NCBI GenBank assembly: GCA_938017765.1
Contig: CALIJH010000169.1
Span: 1 to 9,160, forward strand
Origin: an uncultured Leptotrichia sp.
Lineage (GTDB): Bacteria > Fusobacteriota > Fusobacteriia > Fusobacteriales > Leptotrichiaceae
Direction: 5' to 3'
Length of the DNA: 9,160 nucleotides
Shown here: positions 1 through 5,624 of the stretch, piece by piece
Numbering within the stretch: the stretch's first letter is position 1
How the letters are laid out: every line of letters begins with the position of its first letter
Position numbers and translations under genes: made by a program
Notes under the pieces: generated by a model
Databases searched by the model: none
Told to the model about the DNA's origin: nothing
What the model saw: the letters and a program-made list of their open reading frames with translations, nothing else

Positions 1-415
1 ACCGTATGGAAGTATAAAGTTTGAATACGGAAAGACTGGAAAGATAAAAGAGAAGACGGGAGAAATAAGACTGGAAGTAAAAGACAACAGCTACTACTCA
101 ATAGTGCCTGAAGCGGGGATAGAGTTTGGATATAGACAGCCGTTTGCGAAAAAAGCTACATTCACAGCGACACTCGGTGTAGGATATGAGAGCGAGCTTG
201 GAAAAGTGAATAACAGAAAGAATAAGGCAAAAGTAAGGTATACAGACGCAGACTGGTTTAACATAAGAGGAGAAAAAGAGGACAGAAAAGGGAACTTTAA
301 GACAGACCTGAACATAGGAATAGAAAATACAAGATTTGGAGTAACGATAAATACAGGATATGACACTAAAGGTAAAAATGTAAGAGGTGGATTAGGTTTC
401 AGACTGATATACTAA
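1..415 (+). CDS. Autotransporter, C-terminal beta-barrel fragment (5' end outside window)
   Basis: This is the last 137 residues of a type V autotransporter; the first complete codon is at position 2 and the stop is TAA at 413-415. The visible part is outer-membrane barrel: alternating hydrophobic/polar strands separated by charged turns, with motifs YYSIVPEAGIEFGY, TATLGVGYESELGKV and GNFKTD, and a C-terminal aromatic residue (Tyr) as expected for the barrel insertion signal. By hand alignment the final 107 residues share about 45% identity with the end of the complete autotransporter downstream, so the two are paralogues. The passenger that would tell its function is outside the window. A GTG at 104 could look like a start, but the reading frame is open through to the window edge and the barrel homology begins before it. 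No terminator is visible before the next gene. Confidence 0.9.
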   Translation, partial: PYGSIKFEYGKTGKIKEKTGEIRLEVKDNSYYSIVPEAGIEFGYRQPFAKKATFTATLGVGYESELGKVNNRKNKAKVRYTDADWFNIRGEKEDRKGNFKTDLNIGIENTRFGVTINTGYDTKGKNVRGGLGFRLIY

Positions 416-519
416 TAAATTAATATAGATTCAAATAATTAGACATATTTAAATAGTAATATATTTAATAAAAACATATTGAAGTATATTTATGATTATA
501 AAAAAAGGAGAAATTATTT
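416..519 (+). promoter_or_regulatory. Intergenic leader with ribosome binding site of the complete autotransporter gene
   Basis: This is 104 bases of almost pure A/T between the two autotransporter genes. AAAGGAG at 504-510 is a strong Shine-Dalgarno sequence 9 bases before the ATG at 520 and fixes that start. I see no GC-containing hairpin, so read-through from the upstream gene is possible. No convincing -35/-10 pair is visible; TTAGAC at 439-444 with TATTTA at 462-467 is too weak to call. Confidence 0.6.
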
Positions 520-3500
520 ATGAAAAAATCAAAGAAAAAAATATTGCTAATATTTTCGTTAATCGCTATTATTAGCTGTAGCGGTTCAGGTGGCGGAGGA
601 GGAGGAAATACTTCAGCAAGCACACCGACAGCACCGTCAACAACGCCAGGAGGCTCAAATGGAGCAGGAGATTCAAACGGTTCAAATGGAACAGGAGGCT
701 CAAATAGTTCACCTTCCCAACCGGGAGGAACAATACCAGGACCTGGAGCAGGGGTTCCAGATCCGTCGGATACAAGACCGCCAAGACCATTACCGCCAAG
801 ACCGTCAAGGCCTGAATCAAGACCTGCACCACCACCAGCCCCAGCCCCGTCAAGACCGGCACCGGTTCCAGCACCCCCGGCTCCAACACCACCAAGACCG
901 GGAACTCCATTAAGACCTGGCGGATCAAGACCGGGAGTACCGTCAATAAGTACAGCGCCAAGATTGACAACAACAGACTGGTCAAGATTGCCTGATATAT
1001 TAAATAGGAGAACATATGAGGTAACTGGAGAAGGTAACAATCAAGAGAGAACGAGAAGTACACATTATGATGTTGAAGAAAATAAAATTGGATTTGAGTT
1101 GGATAGTTATACTGGTTTAGAAGTAGTATCACCAACAACTATGAATGTAAAAACTGGAGGAATAGCATTTAAATCAGCTTCTTATATTGGTAATTATGAT
1201 GATATCGTATATGCACTAAGAAATAACATAATGGGTACGGGTAATCAATTGAGATCACCTAATAATCTAACGGTTAATATGCAACCTAATTCATATTTGT
1301 TTATGTTTGATAGAGCTAATATCAATTTATCAGAATTACAACAGCTTAATAATTTAGATGCGGCATCAGAGCTTCCTGCTACCTCAAGACCAACTATTAA
1401 TGGAACAGGGTATAAATCAATCATTCTTAGCGATTCATATTTTTCTATTGATCAAAATGTTAATTTAGACAGTACGAATGATATTTACTATAAAATATTT
1501 GAACATATAAGACCGGATATTAATGTTCAATCAGGGATAACTATTTCCGGAACAAGAGATAATCAGATTGGAATTCATACTGATAAGGGTGCTGTTAATA
1601 ATGGAATAATTGATTTAAAAGGAAACAACAGTGTTGGAATATATGCTGATACCGATTCATATGCAAATAACGGTTTTAGCGGAAAAATCTCTGTGAAAAA
1701 AAATTCTACTGGAATTTATGTAAAAGATTCAAGTGCTGAAAATTCTGGAATCATTGATCTTGGTGAAAGTTCTATTGGAATATATTTAAATAGATCTTTT
1801 ATAGATGACGTACGCTATTCAGCTCATTCTCGTGGGCAAATAAAGAGTACTTCAAATAATACTATAGGAATGGCTGCAAATATCAGAAGCCAAGTAAGAG
1901 ATTCAACTAGTTATGTTGAACCTGCTTCTTATGAAAATTATGATTCTCCTCTTGGAAATTGGGCTCCAATAAAATTGACCGGTGATAAATCAATCGGTAT
2001 GTTTGCAACTGGAGATGGAAAGTATCAACTTGTTAATAATAATACAATTGAGATGGGAATGTCTTTTGATAGAAATAACCCAAGCATTGGAATGTACAGT
2101 AATAATCCAAATGCCGCTCTAATAAATGATGGAGGAATTCGAATTGGTAAAAATTCTGTTGGAATGGCAGGAGTTGGAACTTTAGTAAATGAGACTAATG
2201 GAGAAATACAAATTCTTTCTGAGGGAGGTATAGGAATGTACCTCGGAAATAATGCAAAAGGGATTAATAAAGGACTTATAACTACATTTGGTAGCGCTCC
2301 AAGAGATGTAATTGGTGTATATGTCGGAAATGGAGCAGAATTTTCAAATGAAGGAACAATCCGTATTAACTCTGAAGGCGGAGCAGCCATTGTTGTCAAT
2401 GGAGGAATTATAAGAAATTATGGAACTATAGAAGTTAGTGGCGGTGCCGTAAGAGAACGTAATGACAACACTAGAACCATAAACGTCCTTTCAAACAGAA
2501 CGAGAGCGGCTGGAAGCGACCTTGGAGTATATGTAGACACGCAAGGAAGAACAAGACCGATTGAGGGGCTGTCTAACTTAAGATTAAACAGTGCAGACCT
2601 GTTAATTGGTCCAGAGGCCACAGAAAAGACAAATGCAACTGAAGTTACGGTTGACAACTCTGTGCTTGAGCCATTCAATAATTCAATCCGGACAAGTGGA
2701 ATCCAAAACTGGAACGTGAAAACAGGCTCATTAGTCTGGGAAGCTGAATCAGAAATCAACAACAACAGGGTAGCAAAGGTTATCCTAAAGAAACAGTCCT
2801 ATGCAAAATTTGCTGACAGCGAAATATCAGAGGGGGTAGCAAAAGGTCTGGATGAGAAATATACAGAAACTTCTGCCGACTCGAAGGACAAGCAGACATT
2901 CAATTATCTAAATACCCTAAGCGACAGAAAAGCCCTTGCAAAGACTTACCGTGAAATAAACGGAAGCCAGTACGTAAATGTTCAGCAAAGAATGGCACAG
3001 ACAAGCGACATTCTTGACGGGAAGCTTTCAGATCTTCAAAAAGAAAATGCTGACAAGTCAGGACACCATGTGTCAACTTTCTTTAACAAGGATAAATACG
3101 AGTCAAGAAGTGAAGAAATAGCAGATACAAATAGTTCAGCCTATGGAGTGGCATATATGTTCAACAATGCCGACGCAAAACAGGGGATTTATGCAGGAAC
3201 GGCAATCAACACATACAAATTTAAGGATAATGGAAAATCAAAAGAAAATGTAACAATGTTTAAACTGGGAGCTTACAAGACATTTGATTTGAACAATATA
3301 GAGTGGACTTTGAGCGGAGACGGATTTGTTTCCCAAAATGATATAAAGAGAAGATTTATAATCGGAAATGATATTTATGAAAACAGGGCTGATTATAATG
3401 CTTACGGATTTGCAGTCAGAAATGAGTTGGGCAAAACTTTCCGAATAGGTAAAAATGTAACAATCAAATCTTATGCTGCATTGAAACTTGGTTATGGAAG

Positions 3501-3879
3501 ATTTTCAAAAATCCGTGAAAAAGACGGAACAATGGCAATAGAAATCAGTGGAAATGACTACTATTCGATAAAACCAATGGCAGGATTGGAGTTCGGATTT
3601 GCAGTTCCGGTATCATCAAGTGCAAGATTTACAGCTATCTTTGGACTCGGATATGAACATGAGTTAGGCAAGGTGGAGAATAATGTAAATGAAGCAAGAT
3701 TTATTAACGGAACAAACAGCTGGAAATTAAGAAGTAAAAAAGAGGAAGTTAGAGGAAACTTTAAGACAGACATAAAAGCAGGATTTGAAGCAGGCAACTT
3801 CGGAGTGTACCTGACAGGGGGACACAATACGAAAGGTAAAAATTCACACGTAGGAGTTAATTTGGGAGTTTCATTTTAA
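520..3879 (+). CDS. Lipoprotein-type autotransporter with Pro/Arg-rich stalk, beta-helical passenger and C-terminal barrel
   Basis: This 1119-residue protein is a type Va autotransporter, probably a surface adhesin or other surface-displayed protein. Residues 1-20 are a lipoprotein signal peptide (KKSKKK, hydrophobic core, lipobox I-I-S-C with Cys20), followed by SGS and a Gly6 run. Residues 30-70 are Gly/Ser/Asn/Thr-rich and 73-139 Pro/Arg-rich. A beta-helical passenger has G-[I/M/V]-x motifs centred at residues 351, 373, 398, 420, 450, 493, 524, 548, 572, 599 and about 624, mostly 22-31 apart. Residues about 787-846 form a helical linker (RMAQTSDILDGKL); about 850-1119 form the barrel, ending GVNLGVSF with terminal Phe. 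I see no serine-protease triad, so an SphB1/NalP-like protease is not supported. A lipidated N-terminus on an autotransporter is known in some families; its use here is inferred. Codon style changes near 1080 and 2440. The ligand is unknown. Confidence 0.93.
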   Translation: MKKSKKKILLIFSLIAIISCSGSGGGGGGNTSASTPTAPSTTPGGSNGAGDSNGSNGTGGSNSSPSQPGGTIPGPGAGVPDPSDTRPPRPLPPRPSRPESRPAPPPAPAPSRPAPVPAPPAPTPPRPGTPLRPGGSRPGVPSISTAPRLTTTDWSRLPDILNRRTYEVTGEGNNQERTRSTHYDVEENKIGFELDSYTGLEVVSPTTMNVKTGGIAFKSASYIGNYDDIVYALRNNIMGTGNQLRSPNNLTVNMQPNSYLFMFDRANINLSELQQLNNLDAASELPATSRPTINGTGYKSIILSDSYFSIDQNVNLDSTNDIYYKIFEHIRPDINVQSGITISGTRDNQIGIHTDKGAVNNGIIDLKGNNSVGIYADTDSYANNGFSGKISVKKNSTGIYVKDSSAENSGIIDLGESSIGIYLNRSFIDDVRYSAHSRGQIKSTSNNTIGMAANIRSQVRDSTSYVEPASYENYDSPLGNWAPIKLTGDKSIGMFATGDGKYQLVNNNTIEMGMSFDRNNPSIGMYSNNPNAALINDGGIRIGKNSVGMAGVGTLVNETNGEIQILSEGGIGMYLGNNAKGINKGLITTFGSAPRDVIGVYVGNGAEFSNEGTIRINSEGGAAIVVNGGIIRNYGTIEVSGGAVRERNDNTRTINVLSNRTRAAGSDLGVYVDTQGRTRPIEGLSNLRLNSADLLIGPEATEKTNATEVTVDNSVLEPFNNSIRTSGIQNWNVKTGSLVWEAESEINNNRVAKVILKKQSYAKFADSEISEGVAKGLDEKYTETSADSKDKQTFNYLNTLSDRKALAKTYREINGSQYVNVQQRMAQTSDILDGKLSDLQKENADKSGHHVSTFFNKDKYESRSEEIADTNSSAYGVAYMFNNADAKQGIYAGTAINTYKFKDNGKSKENVTMFKLGAYKTFDLNNIEWTLSGDGFVSQNDIKRRFIIGNDIYENRADYNAYGFAVRNELGKTFRIGKNVTIKSYAALKLGYGRFSKIREKDGTMAIEISGNDYYSIKPMAGLEFGFAVPVSSSARFTAIFGLGYEHELGKVENNVNEARFINGTNSWKLRSKKEEVRGNFKTDIKAGFEAGNFGVYLTGGHNTKGKNSHVGVNLGVSF
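736..936 (+). repeat. GC-rich CAAGACCN microrepeats encoding a Pro/Arg stalk
   Basis: This in-frame low-complexity segment encodes residues 73-139 of the autotransporter. Short units of the type (C/T)AAGACCN, encoding Arg-Pro, recur at about 773, 782, 798, 818, 851, 893, 911 and 926. Line 841-900 has 42 G/C out of 60, against 20 of 60 in 2041-2100 of the same gene. The low A/T content removes stop codons from other frames, which produces long spurious reading frames on both strands here. Confidence 0.75.
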
Positions 3880-3892
3880 GATAATAATTCAG

Positions 3893-3923
3893 AAAAATAG
3901 GGAGTTTAAACTCCCTATTTTTT
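3893..3923. terminator. Perfect 30-bp palindrome, bidirectional-type intrinsic terminator
   Basis: AAAAATAGGGAGTTT (3893-3907) is followed immediately by its exact reverse complement (3908-3922). In RNA this folds as a 13-bp stem (3893-3905 with 3910-3922) with a TTAA loop. A T-run lies on the right arm and an A-run on the left arm, so either strand could terminate. It starts 13 bases after the autotransporter stop codon. Confidence 0.85.
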
Positions 3924-3936
3924 AGAAAGAAACAAC

Positions 3937-3947
3937 AAAAAATAGGG
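3937..3947 (+). repeat. Partial duplicate of the terminator left arm
   Basis: AAAAAATAGGG repeats the start of the left arm of the terminator at 3893. It is the exact reverse complement of 3913-3923, the right arm, with a 13-base spacer. The right arm can therefore pair with either copy. It may be a decayed duplicated terminator or an alternative hairpin. Confidence 0.6.
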
Positions 3948-3960
3948 AAATTTAGCAGTA

Positions 3961-3992
3961 TAAAATAGAATAAAAAAATAAAATAGAATAAA
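3961..3992 (+). repeat. 18-bp-period direct repeat TAAAATAGAATAAA
   Basis: TAAAATAGAATAAA occurs at 3961-3974 and again at 3979-3992. It lies in the A-rich stretch between the autotransporter terminator and the next promoter. No function is evident; a simple slippage product is likely. Confidence 0.5.
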
Positions 3993-3993
3993 G

Positions 3994-4021
3994 AAAAAAG
4001 AAAAAACAAAAAACAAAAAAC
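3994..4021 (+). repeat. Heptamer tandem repeat AAAAAAG-(AAAAAAC)x3
   Basis: Four consecutive 7-base units are present: AAAAAAG at 3994-4000, then AAAAAAC at 4001-4007, 4008-4014 and 4015-4021. The array ends 15 bases before a perfect TATAAT hexamer at 4036, so it occupies the -35/UP-element position of the DUF333 gene promoter. Copy number could change by slippage. Confidence 0.8.
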
Positions 4022-4032
4022 AAAGACTGTAA

Positions 4033-4041
4033 TGATATAAT
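4033..4041 (+). promoter_or_regulatory. Extended -10 promoter of the DUF333 gene
   Basis: TGATATAAT matches the extended -10 consensus TGnTATAAT exactly. No good -35 hexamer lies 17 bases upstream; that region is the A6C repeat, which may act like an UP element. Transcription would start near 4048 and give a leader of about 40 bases with AGGAGG at 4075-4080, 9 bases before the ATG. Confidence 0.65.
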
Positions 4042-4089
4042 CAATTGAAAAAATCAAGGAAAATCAGCTAAATCAGGAGGATAAAAAAT

Positions 4090-4431
4090 ATGAAAAGTCT
4101 AAAAGTCATAATGGGGGTATTGATGATTACTGCTTCTCTTGTCGGAATAGCAGCTGTAAAAAAAGCAGCTTCACAAAAGGCAGCCGTGAAAAAAACTGCT
4201 GTAAAAAATACTTCTGAAAAAAAAGGAGTTTCCGCAGCACAGTCTAATACTAAAAAGAACAATGCTAATAAAGAAGTTACAACGGGAACGGCAAATCCTG
4301 CTTCTGTCTATTGTGAAGAAAAAGGAGGAGAGTCAATACTTGTAAGAAGTAAAAAAGGAGACTTTGGAATATGCAGATTTAAGGACGGAACAGCAATGGA
4401 AGAGTGGGAATATTACAGAGAAAATAATTAA
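4090..4431 (+). CDS. Small exported DUF333-domain protein with Lys/Ala-rich linker
   Basis: This is a 113-residue protein. Residues 1-22 form a signal peptide (MKSLK, hydrophobic core, likely cleavage near Gly19-Ile-Ala-Ala22), so it is probably periplasmic or secreted. Residues 23-61 are a disordered-looking basic linker rich in Lys, Ala, Thr and Asn. Residues about 69-112 match the DUF333 family: NPASVYC, GG, YGIC-like FGIC at 92-95, the F-x-DG motif at 97-100, and EEWEYYR. Cys75 and Cys95 are the two family cysteines and could form a disulfide. DUF333 proteins are often labelled putative hemolysins, but I know of no firm function. It has its own extended -10 promoter, a strong AGGAGG site and a downstream terminator, so it appears to be a single-gene transcript unrelated to its neighbours. 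The ATG at 4090 is chosen because of the Shine-Dalgarno spacing and the signal peptide. Confidence 0.88.
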   Translation: MKSLKVIMGVLMITASLVGIAAVKKAASQKAAVKKTAVKNTSEKKGVSAAQSNTKKNNANKEVTTGTANPASVYCEEKGGESILVRSKKGDFGICRFKDGTAMEEWEYYRENN

Positions 4432-4459
4432 AAAGGATTAAATGATACAGGTAATAATT

Positions 4460-4495
4460 AAGAGTTTCATAAAATAATGGAACTCTTTTTATTTT
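4460..4495 (+). terminator. Intrinsic terminator after the DUF333 gene
   Basis: AAGAGTTTCAT (4460-4470) pairs with ATGGAACTCTT (4477-4487) through 11 bp, including one G-U pair. The loop is six bases (AAAATA). A TTTATTTT tail follows. It lies 28 bases after the stop codon and just before the next promoter, so it insulates kdsB from the small gene. Confidence 0.85.
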
Positions 4496-4506
4496 ATAGG
4501 AAAATA

Positions 4507-4515
4507 TGCTATAAT
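4507..4515 (+). promoter_or_regulatory. Extended -10 promoter, probably for kdsB
   Basis: TGCTATAAT at 4507-4515 is a perfect extended -10 element, 20 bases past the terminator stem. No clear -35 is seen in the T-rich terminator tail upstream. Transcription would start near 4522 and give an unusually long leader of about 210 bases before kdsB. A nearer promoter cannot be excluded. Confidence 0.55.
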
Positions 4516-4734
4516 TATACAAAAATAATATATGTAGAAATAGAAAAAGAAAAATAAGATTTAAAAAATATATGTTAAAAATATGAAGATAATATAAAGA
4601 AATAAGGAAAAGATATAAAGTTATAAAAAATGTATATGACAGACTATTAAAAATTGTAAAAAAGCATATGCAATATTAACATAAAAAATAATATTAAAAA
4701 AAATTTAAAAAAATTACGAAAGGAAAGATGATAT
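4516..4734 (+). other. Long AT-rich leader of kdsB
   Basis: This is nearly pure A/T sequence with no credible reading frame; the only ATG-initiated frames I followed are a few codons long. It contains a GCATATGC palindrome at 4664-4671 and a weak AATATTA/TAATATT inverted repeat at 4672-4678 and 4689-4695. I recognise no known riboswitch. AGGA at 4721-4724 is the kdsB Shine-Dalgarno, 10 bases before the ATG at 4735. Confidence 0.5.
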
Positions 4735-5478
4735 ATGAAAATATTGGGAGTAATTCCTGCGAGATATGCATCTACAAGATTTGAGGGAAAACCTTTAAAA
4801 GATATAAATGGAAATACTATGATAGAATGGGTGTATAAAAGAGCTGAAAATGCAGATATTGACAAGCTTGTTGTAGCGACCGACGATGAAAGAATATTTA
4901 ATACTGTAAAAAAATTTGGAGGGAATGCCGTTATGACATCCAAAGAACATGAAAACGGCACATCAAGAATAATAGAAGTAATAAATACTCCCGAATACAA
5001 TGATTTCGACTTTATTATAAACATACAGGGAGATGAACCTCTTATAGACATCAAGTCCATTAATCTGCTGGCAGATAACTATAGAAAAGAAAAATCTGAA
5101 ATTGTAACTTTAAAGAAAGAATTCAATAAAAATGAAAATATTGAAAATCCCAATATTGTAAAAGTAATAACGGATTTTAATGATAATGCGATATATTTCA
5201 GCAGGTCAGCAATTCCTTATGAGAGAAATTCCATGAAAAATTTTAAATATTATAAACATATCGGGATATACGGATATACTTCAAAATTTTTGAACGAGCT
5301 GAAAAGTCTGAAAGAGGGAATTTTAGAAAAGATAGAATCACTTGAACAGTTGAGATTTATAGAAAACGGATACAAAATAAAGGTACTTGAAACAGTTTCC
5401 GAAGTGATAGGTGTAGATACTGAAGAAGATTTAAAAGAAGTGATAAAATATATAAAGGAAAACGGAATTATATTATAA
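4735..5478 (+). CDS. kdsB: 3-deoxy-manno-octulosonate cytidylyltransferase (CMP-Kdo synthetase)
   Basis: This cytosolic enzyme activates Kdo with CTP to give CMP-Kdo and pyrophosphate, the donor for Kdo transfer to lipid A in LPS synthesis. The 247 residues match the usual family length (about 245-255). Motifs in order are IPARYASTRFEGKPL at 7-21 (nucleotide binding), ATDDERI at 48-54, HENGTSRIIEV at 72-82, NIQGDEPLI at 96-104 (Asp100 a metal ligand), RSAIPYER, YKHIGIYGY, IESLEQLRFIENG and GVDTEEDL at 226-233 (Asp228 the second metal ligand). The GTxR motif carries Ser77 where Glu or Asp is usual. The start follows from AGGA at 4721-4724 and from the family's normal N-terminus. A terminator overlaps the 3' end, so it appears separate from the proline genes downstream. 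It implies an LPS-bearing outer membrane. Confidence 0.96.
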   Translation: MKILGVIPARYASTRFEGKPLKDINGNTMIEWVYKRAENADIDKLVVATDDERIFNTVKKFGGNAVMTSKEHENGTSRIIEVINTPEYNDFDFIINIQGDEPLIDIKSINLLADNYRKEKSEIVTLKKEFNKNENIENPNIVKVITDFNDNAIYFSRSAIPYERNSMKNFKYYKHIGIYGYTSKFLNELKSLKEGILEKIESLEQLRFIENGYKIKVLETVSEVIGVDTEEDLKEVIKYIKENGIIL

Positions 5479-5510
5479 TAGAATAATCCATTATAGAATA
5501 ATCCGTTTTT
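5459..5510 (+). terminator. Intrinsic terminator overlapping the kdsB stop codon
   Basis: AAAACGGA (5459-5466) pairs with TCCGTTTT (5502-5509), and the stem continues imperfectly through TATAAT (5474-5479) with ATTATA (5490-5495). A T5 run sits at 5506-5510. The left arm encodes the last kdsB codons and the TAA at 5476-5478. A small second hairpin (TTTCCG 5508-5513 with CGGAAA 5520-5525) overlaps the T-run. Confidence 0.7.
5478..5504 (+). repeat. Direct repeat ATAGAATAATCC, period 15
   Basis: ATAGAATAATCC occurs at 5478-5489 and 5493-5504, straddling the kdsB stop codon and lying within the terminator hairpin. It looks like a local duplication. Confidence 0.6.
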
Positions 5511-5563
5511 CCGGCATATCGGAAATGGAAAATAGTCTGAAAGCTTAGGCATTACAGTTTTTT

Positions 5564-5587
5564 AAAATAGAAATCAAAATAGAAATT
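5564..5587 (+). repeat. Tandem 12-bp repeat upstream of proB
   Basis: AAAATAGAAATC (5564-5575) is followed directly by AAAATAGAAATT (5576-5587), 11 of 12 identical. It lies 38 bases before the proB start in a region where I could not identify a convincing promoter. It might be a slippage product or a regulator site. Confidence 0.6.
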
Positions 5588-5614
5588 GATGTAAAATAAC
5601 GATTGACAGAAAGC

Positions 5615-5621
5615 AAGGGAG
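5615..5621 (+). promoter_or_regulatory. proB ribosome binding site with short spacing
   Basis: AAGGGAG ends only 3 bases before the ATG at 5625 (4 if GGGA is the core), closer than the 9-10 bases seen for most other genes here. No alternative start exists: an in-frame TGA lies at 5604-5606 upstream, and there is no ATG, GTG or TTG between 5625 and the conserved kinase motif that would fit. Confidence 0.6.
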
Positions 5622-5624
5622 AAC

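Noticed and set aside
104..415. GTG at 104 as the start of a separate 103-residue protein
   Set aside because: The frame is open to the window edge and the homologous barrel sequence of the paralogue extends upstream of it; no Shine-Dalgarno precedes it.
465..1138. Long open frames on the minus strand (465-1040, 572-1138) and a second plus-strand frame (590-913) over the autotransporter stalk
   Set aside because: They arise because GC-rich, Pro/Arg-coding repeats lack stop codons in other frames; their products are low-complexity (Gly/Leu- or Gln/His-rich) and the in-frame autotransporter explains the region.
1500..2450. Protease or other enzyme domain in the autotransporter passenger
   Set aside because: Only repeating Gly-Ile/Met-Tyr beta-helix rungs with Asn-Gly turns are visible; no catalytic motif was found by eye.
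3961..4021. CRISPR-like or phage attachment repeats in the A-rich gap
   Set aside because: Units are short (7 and 14 bases), simple-sequence and without spacers, integrase or cas genes.
3857..4262. Minus-strand frames at 3857-4057 and 4068-4262 as small membrane proteins
   Set aside because: They are Phe/Leu-rich translations of the complementary strand of A-rich DNA, overlap a terminator and a well supported gene, and lack ribosome binding sites.
5603..5608. Perfect TTGACA (-35 consensus) just before proB
   Set aside because: A -10 at normal spacing would fall inside the proB coding sequence, beyond the start codon, and none is present there.
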